A stretch of DNA of 64,000 nt from Roseovarius marisflavi (GTDB lineage: Bacteria; Pseudomonadota; Alphaproteobacteria; Rhodobacterales; Rhodobacteraceae): NCBI RefSeq assembly GCF_900142625.1, contig NZ_FRBN01000006.1, positions 118,278-182,277 on the forward strand, in the 5' to 3' direction. Numbering within the stretch: the first letter of the stretch is position 1; every line of letters begins with the position of its first letter. The position numbers and the translations under genes are program-made. Below are positions 27,202 to 35,852 of the stretch, piece after piece. The notes beneath the pieces are model-generated. The model was not told the DNA's origin, made no database searches, and saw only the letters and a program-made list of their open reading frames with translations.

Positions 27202-27334
27202 GGGACACTCCGTTTGCGGCAAATCGGCAGGTCCAGCCTAGCGCAAACGGGCCGCGCGGGGCAGCCCGTTTGTCGGGTCACACGCTTTCAGGCGACTGCT
27301 TCAGGCAAGTTTCAGCTCAAACCGCGCAAAACAC

Positions 27335-27404
27335 GTAGGGTGGGTGAAACCCACGGCCCTGCGCCTTGTGGGGGCGGTCAGAGCGTGGGTTTCACCCACC
27401 CTAC
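27335..27404. repeat. GTAG-type REP inverted pair (BIME-like)
   Basis: A 21-bp unit beginning GTAGGGTGGGTGAAACCC at 27335-27355 is repeated as its perfect reverse complement at 27384-27404, with 28 bases between. Each unit carries its own small palindrome (GTGGGT...ACCCAC). The GTAG start and hairpin fit REP elements mobilised by RAYT-type transposases; no RAYT gene is in this window. It sits between the GH25 and DUF937 genes. Confidence 0.75.
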
Positions 27405-27418
27405 AGGCGGCGGCCACG

Positions 27419-28030
27419 TCAGCGCGTGAATTTGGCCATGACGTCATCCAAGATCGAGCCATCGCCGTCGGCATCCAGCATCGCGGTCAGCATCGACAGA
27501 TCAGGCCCGCCTTGCGCGCCCGGATGGCCGCCGCCCAAAAGCCCGCTGACCATGCCCATAAGACCACCGCCCTGACCACCACCGGAAAACGCCTGCATCA
27601 TCCCGTCGATCGAGCTGTCGGGCATCTGTTTTTGCAAGCCGCCCTGCGCCATCGCGGCAAGCGCCGCAAGGAACTGCGCCACGGTGCTTTGATCGACACC
27701 GACGCGGCTTGCGGCCTCGCTGGCAAGGCCCTGCGCTTGTTGCTGATCCCCCATCAGGCTTTCGAGAAAGGCCATGCCCTGTTGCTGACCGGCAGGGCTT
27801 GCGGCGACACTGGCATCCTCGAACATCTGCGCCTGTTCTTCGCCGCGCAGCGCGCCGAGCACGCTTTCAAGGCCACCACTTTCGGCGCGCTGTTTCGCCG
27901 CTGAGCCGATGACTTGGGCAAGCAGTCCGGCAAGCTGACTTGCTTTCGCCTCGTCAAGGACAAGCTGTGCGGCCAGTTGGGCAATGCCCTGACCGCCCTG
28001 GGCCTGTTGCAGAAGCTTCATGATCGACAT
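27419..28030 (-). CDS. DUF937-family protein with EF-hand-like tail
   Basis: 203 residues, mostly helical and rich in Gln, Ala and Gly. The N-terminal part is the DUF937 helical repeat (QLAAQLVLDEAKASQLAG and AASRVGVDQSTVAQFLAALA). A Gly-rich linker (SGGGQGGGLMG, LLGGGHPGAQGG) leads to MLDADGDGSILDDVM, which looks like a D-x-D-x-D-G calcium loop missing the usual position-12 Glu. Function unknown. The ATG at 28028-28030 follows GGGAG. Confidence 0.72.
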   Translation of the reverse strand: MSIMKLLQQAQGGQGIAQLAAQLVLDEAKASQLAGLLAQVIGSAAKQRAESGGLESVLGALRGEEQAQMFEDASVAASPAGQQQGMAFLESLMGDQQQAQGLASEAASRVGVDQSTVAQFLAALAAMAQGGLQKQMPDSSIDGMMQAFSGGGQGGGLMGMVSGLLGGGHPGAQGGPDLSMLTAMLDADGDGSILDDVMAKFTR

Positions 28031-28132
28031 CGGCTGCTCCCTCTCTACTGATACCGAGTGGGCACCAGCCAAACATCAAAGCCACGGTTCACAAAGGGGA
28101 ATTCCCCCCGTGTCACCGCAGGACGCGGATGA

Positions 28133-28474
28133 TCACGCGGATGTGCTCAACTCGTCATAACAGGCGAGGGCCTTGGCGGCATACATCATCGCCGGGCCGC
28201 CGCCCATCTGAATGCACATGCCCATCACATCGCCGATTTCCTCGCGCGTCGCGCCCGCCTTGATCAGCGCCTCGATATGCAGCGCGATGCAGGGCTGGCA
28301 CTTGGTGGCGACCGCGATGCCGAGGGCGACGAATTCCTTGGTCTTGAAATCCAGCATGCCGCCCTCCTTGACCGCCTTGCCAAGCCCGCCAAAGGCGCGG
28401 GCGGTGTCGGGGATCAGGGCGTTGAGGGCGCGTAGATCGCTGCGCGTGTCGCTCAGGGTGTCGGACCAGGTCAT
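28133..28474 (-). CDS. Carboxymuconolactone decarboxylase / AhpD-like protein
   Basis: 113 residues. The AhpD-type redox motif KCQPCIALHIEALIKAGAT holds CxxC followed by a conserved His. This small all-helical fold serves either as an alkylhydroperoxidase or as a decarboxylase; the CxxC favours a thiol-disulfide role. Monocistronic appearance. Confidence 0.88.
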   Translation of the reverse strand: MTWSDTLSDTRSDLRALNALIPDTARAFGGLGKAVKEGGMLDFKTKEFVALGIAVATKCQPCIALHIEALIKAGATREEIGDVMGMCIQMGGGPAMMYAAKALACYDELSTSA

Positions 28475-28543
28475 GCTGTTGCCTTTTGCCAGGGTGTTCG
28501 CCGTGTTCTAGACCTGCGCGTGCGCCGCTGGCCTTGATCCAGA

Positions 28544-29203
28544 TCAGGCGCGCCGCTCGACCACCAGCAGGATGTTATTTGCGGGCATCTCAAGGGTTTC
28601 GAACGGATCAAGCCCCGCTGCGGCGAGCCACTCCGTGACCTCGGCGAGGTCCTTATAGCCGATATCGGGGTCCTGTGCGCAGAGGCTCGCGTGAAACCGG
28701 GCGTCGCCCTCAGAGGTGGCTTTGCCCTCGCGCAAAAACGGCCCGTAGAGCGCGAAGCGACCCCTTGGCGCGAGCGCGCGGGCTGCTTGCCCAATCACGG
28801 TTTGCGCCTCGGGCGCGCTGATCAGGTGCAAGAGGTTGATCAGCACGATCAGATCCTGACCGCCATGGCGCGCGCCCCAACCGGTTTCGGTCGCATCAAG
28901 CGCTATCGCGGCACGCAGGTTGGGCAGCGCGGCATCCTGCGCATAGGCGTCGATGCTGGTGCGCCGCGCCGCGTCAATCTCGGTCGGTTGCCAGATCAGA
29001 CCGGGCATCGCGCGCGCAAAACCGACCACATGCTGACCGGTGCCGCTGGCGATTTCAAGGGCCTTCCCCGAGGGCGGTGCGATGTCCTGCAAGGCCTGCG
29101 TGATCGCGGGCGCGTTGCGCTCTGCCGCTGGCGCAGACAGGCGCGCGCCACTCACCGGATGCGCGACCGATGCGGTATCGGGCAGGGGGCGGCGCGCCGT
29201 CAT
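28544..29203 (-). CDS. DUF938 SAM-dependent methyltransferase-like protein
   Basis: 219 residues. The family opening SAPAAERNAPAITQAL and SAM-binding LEIASGTGQHVVGFARAMP are clear, then WQPTEIDAARR, INLLHLISAPEA and GRFALYGPF. Substrate unknown. Its ATG overlaps the upstream aldo/keto reductase stop by 4 nt, so they are translationally coupled. Confidence 0.85.
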   Translation of the reverse strand: MTARRPLPDTASVAHPVSGARLSAPAAERNAPAITQALQDIAPPSGKALEIASGTGQHVVGFARAMPGLIWQPTEIDAARRTSIDAYAQDAALPNLRAAIALDATETGWGARHGGQDLIVLINLLHLISAPEAQTVIGQAARALAPRGRFALYGPFLREGKATSEGDARFHASLCAQDPDIGYKDLAEVTEWLAAAGLDPFETLEMPANNILLVVERRA

Positions 29204-30141
29204 CCTCCGGCCTCTTCAAGCCGGTCGGTGGCGGGCGGCGGTGCCGGGCTGAGCGCGCAGAGGCGCGCGTAAAGCGCGTCGTCCATCTCGAATCCGGTCG
29301 CGGCCAATGACGGCGCAAGCTGATCTGCCGAGCGCGCCGAGAGGATCGGCATCGGCGCGGCCGGGTGGCGCGCGGCCCATGCGGCGGCCAGCGTGGCCGG
29401 GTGCAGGCCCATCTCACCCGCCATCGCCGCCAGATCACGCGCGGCATCGTGCATCCAGCCAAGCCCGTAGCGGGCCGCGTAGCGGTCATTGTCGATCAGG
29501 CGTCCGGTGCCGCCACTGGCATATTTTCCGGTCAAAAGCCCGCCAGCGAGGGGCGAATAGGGCGCCACGGCAATGCCTTCGGCGGCGCACATCGGCAAAA
29601 TCTCAACCTCGGCCTGGCGTTTCACGAGGTTGTACATCGGCTGCAGGATCGAGATTCGCAGATCAAACCTGGCGGCGGTACAGACGGCCTTCATCACCTG
29701 CCATGCGGCAAAATTCGACAGGCCGACATGGCTGATCTGGCCGCGTGATTTCAAAAGCGCGAAGGTTTCCAGCGTCTCGTTGAGGTCGGTGGCCTCGTCA
29801 AAGACATGCAGATAGAGGATATCGACATGATCGAGCCCAAGCCGACGCCGCGAAATGTCGAACTGCGCCAATAGGTTGTCGCGCCCCGCGCCGCCGGTAT
29901 AGCCCGCCTTGGTGGCAATGATCAGCCGCTCGCGATGTGGGGGGATGAACTTGCCCAACAGGGTTTCCGATGCGCCGTCATTATAAAGATGGGCGGTGTC
30001 GAAATGGGTGATGCCGGCGGCAAGGCTGGCCTCGAACATGGCGCGGCTCTCGGCCTCGTCGGCGAGACCGCCAAATTGCATGGTACCAAAGGCAAAGCGG
30101 CTGGCCGGGGTTGCGTCGGGGGATGTGAGCGTATTTGTCAT
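29200..30141 (-). CDS. Aldo/keto reductase
   Basis: 313 residues, TIM barrel. FGTMQFGG start, GITHFDTAHLYNDGASE (catalytic Asp and Tyr), ATKAGY (Lys region), HVGLSNFAAWQV and YSPLAGGLLTGKY are all present. NADPH-dependent carbonyl reduction. The frame is open for 71 codons upstream, but the ATG at 30139-30141 begins at the family N-terminus and the upstream extension overlaps the psd leader, so it is rejected. Confidence 0.9.
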   Translation of the reverse strand: MTNTLTSPDATPASRFAFGTMQFGGLADEAESRAMFEASLAAGITHFDTAHLYNDGASETLLGKFIPPHRERLIIATKAGYTGGAGRDNLLAQFDISRRRLGLDHVDILYLHVFDEATDLNETLETFALLKSRGQISHVGLSNFAAWQVMKAVCTAARFDLRISILQPMYNLVKRQAEVEILPMCAAEGIAVAPYSPLAGGLLTGKYASGGTGRLIDNDRYAARYGLGWMHDAARDLAAMAGEMGLHPATLAAAWAARHPAAPMPILSARSADQLAPSLAATGFEMDDALYARLCALSPAPPPATDRLEEAGG

Positions 30142-30262
30142 GGCGCGGAGAGTGCCACGGTGCATATGCAAAGGGAAGATGCTACCTTGATGCTTGAAAC
30201 TCTGGCTCAGGCGGCTTAGGCGAAGGAAACGCCGTCCTATCCCCGCAAGGAGCATGCACGCC

Positions 30263-30943
30263 ATGAAAATGCACGAGACCTTTATCAAGCCGATGCACCC
30301 CGAGGGGCGCAAGTTCGTGGCGATCTTTGCCGCGATCACGCTGGTGCTGTTCATGATCTGGAACGTGTTGGGCTGGATCGGTCTTGGGCTTACCGTTTGG
30401 TGCTATTATTTCTTTCGCGACCCCGAGCGCGTGACGCCCGAGCGCCCCAATCTGATCATTAGTCCGGCGGATGGCATGGTGTCGCTGGTCGAACCGGCGG
30501 TGCCGCCCGCAGAGCTTGGCCTTCCCGATACCCCGCTGACGCGGGTGAGCGTGTTCATGAGCGTGTTCAACTGTCATATCAACCGCGCGCCGGTGGCGGG
30601 GCGGGTGCATGCGGTGGCCTATCGGCCTGGCAAGTTTCTCAACGCCTCGCTGGACAAGGCGAGCGCGGATAATGAGCGCAACGGTGTGGTGATCGAGATG
30701 GCCGACGGGCGGCTTTTGCCGGTGGTTCAGATCGCCGGCCTCGTGGCGCGCCGGATCGTCTGTTTTGTCGACAAGGGCGCCCCGCTCAAGCGCGGCGAGC
30801 GGTTCGGCCTGATCCGCTTTGGCTCGCGGCTTGATGTCTATCTGCCCGAAGGGGTTCAGCCGCAGGTGCGCGTCGGCCAGACCATGATCGCCGGCGAAAC
30901 CGTGATCGCAGAGCTGGGCGCGCCCAAAGGACCCGCAAAATGA
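30263..30943 (+). CDS. psd: Phosphatidylserine decarboxylase proenzyme, short form
   Basis: 226 residues, short alpha-proteobacterial type. A hydrophobic anchor ([17 protein letters not shown]) is followed by [26 protein letters not shown] and the self-cleavage site [14 protein letters not shown], where the Gly-Ser bond yields the pyruvoyl group. Makes phosphatidylethanolamine. The ATG at 30263 has AAGGAG 10 nt upstream; an ATG at 30254 is only about 1 nt from that site. Overlaps pssA by 4 nt (ATGA). Confidence 0.92.
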   Translation: MKMHETFIKPMHPEGRKFVAIFAAITLVLFMIWNVLGWIGLGLTVWCYYFFRDPERVTPERPNLIISPADGMVSLVEPAVPPAELGLPDTPLTRVSVFMSVFNCHINRAPVAGRVHAVAYRPGKFLNASLDKASADNERNGVVIEMADGRLLPVVQIAGLVARRIVCFVDKGAPLKRGERFGLIRFGSRLDVYLPEGVQPQVRVGQTMIAGETVIAELGAPKGPAK

Positions 30944-31689
30944 CCACGCCCCCCGACGCCCCGCGCAAAGAGGTCACCCTCGCACAGCTTTTGCCGAATA
31001 TGCTTACGGTGGCGGCGATTTGTGCCGGCATCACCGCCATTCGGCTTGGGGTGCAGGGCGATTTCGTGCGCGCGGTGCAGCTTTTGCTGATCGCGGGGGT
31101 TCTTGATGGGCTTGACGGGCGGTTGGCGCGGCTGTTGCGCAGCAGCAGCGCGATGGGCGCCGAGCTTGACTCGCTTGCCGACTTTCTCAACTTCGGCGTC
31201 GCGGCGCCGCTGGTGGTCTATTACTGGGGCCTTCAGGATGTCTCCCGTCAGGCGGGGTGGATCGCGGTGCTGTTCTTTGCGGTGTGCTGCGTGATGCGGC
31301 TGGCGCGGTTCAACGTCTCGGCCAAATCCGACGAGACCAAGGGCGGATCGGGGGCCTATTTTGAGGGACTGCCCTCGCCTGCGGGCGCGCTTTTGGCAAT
31401 GCTGCCGATGTTCGTGACCTTTGCGATTCCGGGCATGTCGACACCGCCCGCGACGCTGATCGGGCTTTACATGGCCGGGGTCGGCCTGTTGATGATCTCG
31501 CCGGTGCCGGTCTGGTCGTTCAAGAAAACCAAGATTTCGCGCGAGAACGTCAAATTCTTCCTGCTCGGCTTTGCCTGCGCGGCGGCGGCGCTGGTGATTT
31601 TTACCTGGACCGCTCTGATCGTGATGTGCCTCGCTTATGTGGGCATGGTGATCTGGGCCGCTTTGGTCTGGTACCCTAACGAGGGTTAA
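30940..31689 (+). CDS. pssA: CDP-diacylglycerol--serine O-phosphatidyltransferase
   Basis: 249 residues with about eight TM segments. The CDP-alcohol phosphatidyltransferase motif is intact: [18 protein letters not shown] followed by [13 protein letters not shown]. Converts CDP-DAG and serine to phosphatidylserine, the substrate of the upstream psd product. The psd-pssA order with coupled translation is typical. Its stop overlaps that of the convergent dioxygenase gene at TTAA. Confidence 0.94.
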   Translation: MTTPPDAPRKEVTLAQLLPNMLTVAAICAGITAIRLGVQGDFVRAVQLLLIAGVLDGLDGRLARLLRSSSAMGAELDSLADFLNFGVAAPLVVYYWGLQDVSRQAGWIAVLFFAVCCVMRLARFNVSAKSDETKGGSGAYFEGLPSPAGALLAMLPMFVTFAIPGMSTPPATLIGLYMAGVGLLMISPVPVWSFKKTKISRENVKFFLLGFACAAAALVIFTWTALIVMCLAYVGMVIWAALVWYPNEG

Positions 31690-32525
31690 TCGAGATAGGC
31701 GTCGGCCCTTTGGCCCGCGCGCTCGTGATGGATCGGCAAGGTGCGCCCGTAAAGCTGTTGACAGCGTTCGGGCGTGCCCACCATCCCCGGCTCTTCCACA
31801 TAGGACAGGATGCCGACATAACGCGGGGTCTTGCCGCGCAGCGGCGCCACCCGGTGCAGCGAATAGCGGCCCCGGAAAATCTGAAGATCACCAGGCTCAA
31901 GCACAAGTGTCCTGACCTTGTCAGAGGTGCCATCCAGCACCTTTTCGACCTCGGCAAAATTCTCGTCCCCAACGCGGATATTGGGCGCATATTCAAACGC
32001 GCCGCCCTCGTCAGCGTTCTGAATGGCGATGGTGACGGTGAAATTGTTGGTGTCGAAATGCCAGGGAAATCCGTTGCCCTCATCCGCGGCATTGATGATC
32101 ACATCGGCCAGCGGGTCGGCATAGGGATAAAAATTCTCTTCCTCAAGACAGTCCTGAATGAAGGCGCTCATCGCCGGGTATTCATAAATCGCGCGCAGGG
32201 GGCTTGCGGGCGGAAAGTTATCCGCCGGGATAAAGCTGTTGGAGCGCTCGAAAAACCGCCGCCGCGGATCGCTGGCGGGCAGGGTCGGGTCGTCCCTGGT
32301 GAAATAGGGGTTGGTGCGATTGAAGGATCGAAAGGCCTTGTCGGCAACGCCATCGGCCTGGGTCTTTAGCGCCTCGATACCCTCGGGGGTGATGAAGCGC
32401 TTGAGCACCGCACAGCCATCACGGCCAAGATCGGCGCGGATTCGCGTGAGGATATCGTCGCGCGCGCCCCCCATCTGGTGGATAGGGTAGCGGTCAAGAT
32501 CAATCAGGGTTTCGGGCGTGTCCAT
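31686..32525 (-). CDS. 2-oxoglutarate/Fe(II) dioxygenase-like protein
   Basis: 279 residues. A facial-triad pattern is visible: FPWHFDTNNFTVTIAIQ (H-x-D) and YSLHRVAPLRGKTPRYVGI (second His plus the 2OG-binding Arg). Similar in layout to HalD/ArpA-type amino acid hydroxylase families. Substrate unknown. The ATG at 32523-32525 has GAGGAG about 7 nt upstream; an in-frame TTG before it is rejected. Confidence 0.78.
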   Translation of the reverse strand: MDTPETLIDLDRYPIHQMGGARDDILTRIRADLGRDGCAVLKRFITPEGIEALKTQADGVADKAFRSFNRTNPYFTRDDPTLPASDPRRRFFERSNSFIPADNFPPASPLRAIYEYPAMSAFIQDCLEEENFYPYADPLADVIINAADEGNGFPWHFDTNNFTVTIAIQNADEGGAFEYAPNIRVGDENFAEVEKVLDGTSDKVRTLVLEPGDLQIFRGRYSLHRVAPLRGKTPRYVGILSYVEEPGMVGTPERCQQLYGRTLPIHHERAGQRADAYLD

Positions 32526-32628
32526 GGCCAATCTCCTCGCGGTGCATTTGCGAAAAGTTTACGGCGCAGGGTGCTTGGGTCTGTTCTGAAACCGACCGGC
32601 GATTAATTTGCTCAAACCGCCTTTGGCA

Positions 32629-32675
32629 GACAAAAGAAAACAGCCGCCAGTTTCCCGGCGGCTGTCGTTTTTGGC
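32629..32675 (-). terminator. Terminator of the purine-type ABC operon
   Basis: Nine-base stem ACAGCCGCC (32640-32648) / GGCGGCTGT (32657-32665), then TTTCTTTT on the minus strand. Sits 15-60 nt beyond the stop of the BMP gene. Confidence 0.85.
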
Positions 32676-32689
32676 CCTCGGTGTGGGGC

Positions 32690-33763
32690 TTAGTTCGGAA
32701 TGTCGCCGGTGATGCCTTGGACATAGAAATTCATCCCCAGAAGCGTGCCGTCATCGGCGGTCTCGCCTGTCGCCAGCCAATCGCTGCCGTCCTGCTTTTT
32801 CAGCGGGCCGGTAAAAGGGTGATAGCTTCCGTCGGCAAGCGCGGCCTTGAGGGCAAGCGCCTCGGCCTTGACATCCTCGGGCACGGCGTTGCTGATCTCG
32901 CCGATGCCGACCATGCCGGCGCCGATGCCATCCCATGTCTGAACGCTTTCCCATGTGCCATCCATCACCGCCTGTGTGCGGGCGATGTAATAGGGGGCCC
33001 AGTTGTCGATGATCGAGCTGACGCGCGGCATCGGGGCATATTCCCCCATATCCGAGGCCTGCCCAAAGGTGATGACAGTGCCGGCCTTCTCGGCAGCGGC
33101 CTGCGGCGCGGTTGAATCGGTGTGCTGCAGGATCACGTCAGCGCCCTGTTCGATAAGCGCGGTGGCGGCGTCGGCCTCTTTGGCGGGATCAAACCAAGTG
33201 TAGGCCCAGATGATCTTGAACTCGACATCGGGGTTGACCTTCTTGGCATGAATATAGGCCGAGTTGATGCCGCGAATGACCTCGGGGATCGGGAAAGAGG
33301 CGATATAGCCGACGATATTCGACTTGGTCATCTTGCCCGCGATATGGCCCTGCACGGCGCGCCCCTCGTAAAAGCGGGCCGAATAGGTCGCGAGGTTGGG
33401 CGCGGTCTTGAACCCGGTGGCGTGCTCGAATTTCACGTTCGGGAATTTACCTGCCACGGCAAGGGTCGGCTCCATATAGCCAAAAGAGGTGGTAAAGATA
33501 AGGTCTGCCCCCTGAAGCGCCATCTGCGTGATCGCGCGTTCGGCATCGGCGCCTTCGGGCACGCTTTCCTGATAGACGGTTTCAACCTTGTCGCCGAAAT
33601 GTTCCTCGACTGCGAGGCGGCCCTTATCATGCTCATAGGTCCAGCCGCCATCGCCGATCGGGCCGACATAGATAAAGCCGACCTTGGTCTTGTCCTGCGC
33701 CATCGCGGTGGTCGCAAGCCCAAGCGCCAAAGCGGCGGTTGCAAGCAGTTTTGTAAGGTTCAT
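32690..33763 (-). CDS. BMP-family ABC substrate-binding protein (purine/nucleoside type)
   Basis: 357 residues. Sec signal peptide LLATAALALGLATTAMA, then KVGFIYVGPIGDGGWTYEHDKG, FTTSFGYMEPTLAVA, ASFPIPEVIRGINSAY and GADVILQHTDSTAPQAAAEKAG. This is the BMP/Med family (PF02608) whose proteobacterial members bind purines or nucleosides. No lipobox Cys is seen, so it is a free periplasmic protein. The ATG at 33761-33763 begins at the signal peptide. Last gene of the operon ATPase, permease, permease, binding protein, next to xdhABC. Confidence 0.9.
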   Translation of the reverse strand: MNLTKLLATAALALGLATTAMAQDKTKVGFIYVGPIGDGGWTYEHDKGRLAVEEHFGDKVETVYQESVPEGADAERAITQMALQGADLIFTTSFGYMEPTLAVAGKFPNVKFEHATGFKTAPNLATYSARFYEGRAVQGHIAGKMTKSNIVGYIASFPIPEVIRGINSAYIHAKKVNPDVEFKIIWAYTWFDPAKEADAATALIEQGADVILQHTDSTAPQAAAEKAGTVITFGQASDMGEYAPMPRVSSIIDNWAPYYIARTQAVMDGTWESVQTWDGIGAGMVGIGEISNAVPEDVKAEALALKAALADGSYHPFTGPLKKQDGSDWLATGETADDGTLLGMNFYVQGITGDIPN

Positions 33764-33801
33764 ATGTGGAGTCTCCCTGTTTTTATGGTTGTGGCAGCGC
33801 C

Positions 33802-34725
33802 TCATTGCGAGGCATGGAAAATGCGGCCCAAAGAGGCCGGCGCGCGCGAGCGATCCGCGGACATGATGACCAGCACGAGGATCGTGATGAGATAGGGCGA
33901 CATCGACAAGTATTCGACGGGAATTGCAATCCCGGCCGCCTGAAGATTGAGCTGAAGCACCGTTACACCGCCGAAAATCCAGGCACCAAGCAACACCCGC
34001 CCGGCCTTCCAGCTTGCGAAAACGACAAGCGCAAGCGCGATCCAACCGGCCCCGGCGGTCATGCCTTCGGTCCATTGCGGCACACGAATGAGGCTGATGT
34101 AGGCGCCGCCAAGCCCGGCGCAGGCACCCCCGAACAGGATCGCCAGAACCCGGATGCGCACCACCTTATAGCCAAGCGCATGGGCGGCATCGTGGTTTTC
34201 CCCCACCGCCCTCAGGACAAGCCCGAGGCGGGTGTATTTCAGCACCGCCCAGACCGCGACCACAAGGCCAAGGCCGACATAGACCATCACGTCATGTGCA
34301 AACAGAACCGGCCCCAGATAGGGGATATCGCTCAACAGCGGGATATCAAGCTTGCCGATGGGCGGCGGTTTGATCCCCACGTACCCCTGCCCCAAAAGCG
34401 CGCTCAGTCCCAGCCCGAACAGCGTTAACGCCAGCCCCGAGGCGACCTGATTGGCGAGGGCAAACTGGGTCAGCAGGGCAAATAATAGCGACAAAAGCGC
34501 CCCGCCGCCCGCCGCCGCGACAAAGCCCAGAACCGGCGATCCGGTATTCACCGCCACCGCAAAGCCACAGATCGCGCCGATGATCATCATGCCCTCGACC
34601 CCGAGGTTGAGAACGCCTGCGCGCTCGACCACCAATTCGCCAAGCGCCGCCAGCAGGATCGGCGTCGCGGCCACCATCAAAGAGGCCAGCAACAGCACCG
34701 GGTTTATTGATCCGAACTCCATCAC
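33802..34725 (-). CDS. ABC transporter permease, second subunit (purine/nucleoside type)
   Basis: 307 residues with about 8-9 hydrophobic segments of the BPD_transp_2 family. It has the family motif ELVVERAGVLNLGVEGMMIIGA near residues 28-49 and AVGENHDAAHALGYKVVRIR, the coupling region to the ATPase. Overlaps the first permease gene by 4 nt. Pairs with it to form the membrane channel. Confidence 0.9.
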   Translation of the reverse strand: MMEFGSINPVLLLASLMVAATPILLAALGELVVERAGVLNLGVEGMMIIGAICGFAVAVNTGSPVLGFVAAAGGGALLSLLFALLTQFALANQVASGLALTLFGLGLSALLGQGYVGIKPPPIGKLDIPLLSDIPYLGPVLFAHDVMVYVGLGLVVAVWAVLKYTRLGLVLRAVGENHDAAHALGYKVVRIRVLAILFGGACAGLGGAYISLIRVPQWTEGMTAGAGWIALALVVFASWKAGRVLLGAWIFGGVTVLQLNLQAAGIAIPVEYLSMSPYLITILVLVIMSADRSRAPASLGRIFHASQ

Positions 34726-35804
34726 ACCACCTCCGGTCTGCTCAGGCGAATGCGGTAATTGGTCAGCACATCCACCGCCAGAAGAAAGAACAACAGCATG
34801 CCCTGGAATAGCTGGATCGCGGCGGCAGGCAGGCCAAGGTTGGATTGCGCCAGCTCGCCGCCAATATACGTGAGCGCCATCAACAGCCCCGCAAGCAATA
34901 TGCCAACCGGGTGCAATCGGCCCAGAAAGGCGACGATGATCGCGGTAAAGCCATATCCGACGTTGAAATCAATGCTCACCTGCCCGGCGGGGCCCGCCAC
35001 CTCGAACATCCCCGCAAGCCCGGCAAGCGCGCCCGAGGTGCCAAGACAAAACAGCACAAGCCGCGCCGGGTTCACCCCGGCAAACCGCGCCGCGCGCGGC
35101 GCCTGACCGGTCAGGCGGATGTGATAGCCAAGGATATGCCGGTTGAGCAGGATATAGGCAAAGATCACCGCGATCATCGCCGCCACCACGCCCCAATGCA
35201 TGCCCGATCCGGTGATAAGCTCGGCGTTATGCGCGCTTTCATACTGGCGCAGATTGCGCGAGCCGGGAAAGCCCATGCCCTCGGGATTTTTCATCAGCCC
35301 AAGCGCCATCGCCGCCAACAGTTTTTCCGCCACATAGACCAGCATCAGCGACACCAGAATTTCATTGGTCCCAAAGCGCAGCTTCAAAATCGCCGGGATC
35401 ATTGCCCAGATCCACCCGCCAAGCGCCCCCGCCAAAACCATCAGCGGAAAGATCACCCAGCTTTCCATCGGGTAAAACGCAAGGCCGACACCGGCCCCGG
35501 TCAGCGCGCCGATGATATATTGCCCCTCGGCGCCGATATTCCAGATGCCTGCGCGAAACCCAAGGCTAAGACCGATGGCGATCAGCACCAGCGGCGCGCC
35601 CTTGATCAAAAGCTGCGGGCGATAATAAAACGCGAATTCACCAAACAGCGGTTCCCAGAAAATCGTCGTGATCGCCGCAATCGGGTCTTTGCCCAGAGCC
35701 GCAAAAAGCGCGCCACCGGCAATCATCGTGATCACCACCGCCAAAAGCGGGGTCAGATAGGTCCAGAGCTTTGAGGGCTGCGGTCGCTTCTCAAGCCTCA
35801 GCAT
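34722..35804 (-). CDS. ABC transporter permease, first subunit (purine/nucleoside type)
   Basis: 360 residues, BPD_transp_2 family, about ten hydrophobic segments. GIWNIGAEGQYIIGALTGAGVG and LTGQAPRAARFAGVNPARLVL are the family blocks. The ATG start lies 48 nt after the ATPase stop; the gap carries a partial TTCTTCTTGG repeat. Works with the 307-residue permease. Confidence 0.9.
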   Translation of the reverse strand: MLRLEKRPQPSKLWTYLTPLLAVVITMIAGGALFAALGKDPIAAITTIFWEPLFGEFAFYYRPQLLIKGAPLVLIAIGLSLGFRAGIWNIGAEGQYIIGALTGAGVGLAFYPMESWVIFPLMVLAGALGGWIWAMIPAILKLRFGTNEILVSLMLVYVAEKLLAAMALGLMKNPEGMGFPGSRNLRQYESAHNAELITGSGMHWGVVAAMIAVIFAYILLNRHILGYHIRLTGQAPRAARFAGVNPARLVLFCLGTSGALAGLAGMFEVAGPAGQVSIDFNVGYGFTAIIVAFLGRLHPVGILLAGLLMALTYIGGELAQSNLGLPAAAIQLFQGMLLFFLLAVDVLTNYRIRLSRPEVV

Positions 35805-35816
35805 GATGCCCGCCCG

Positions 35817-35846
35817 CTCTTCTTCTTGGCAAAAATACTCAAATCC
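35817..35846 (+). repeat. Short TTCTTCTTGG-type repeat copy
   Basis: TTCTTCTTGGCAAAAATACTC resembles the head of the other copies but lacks the GC hairpin. It lies in the 48-nt gap between the ATPase and permease genes, upstream of the permease start. Confidence 0.45.
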
Positions 35847-35852
35847 GACGGC

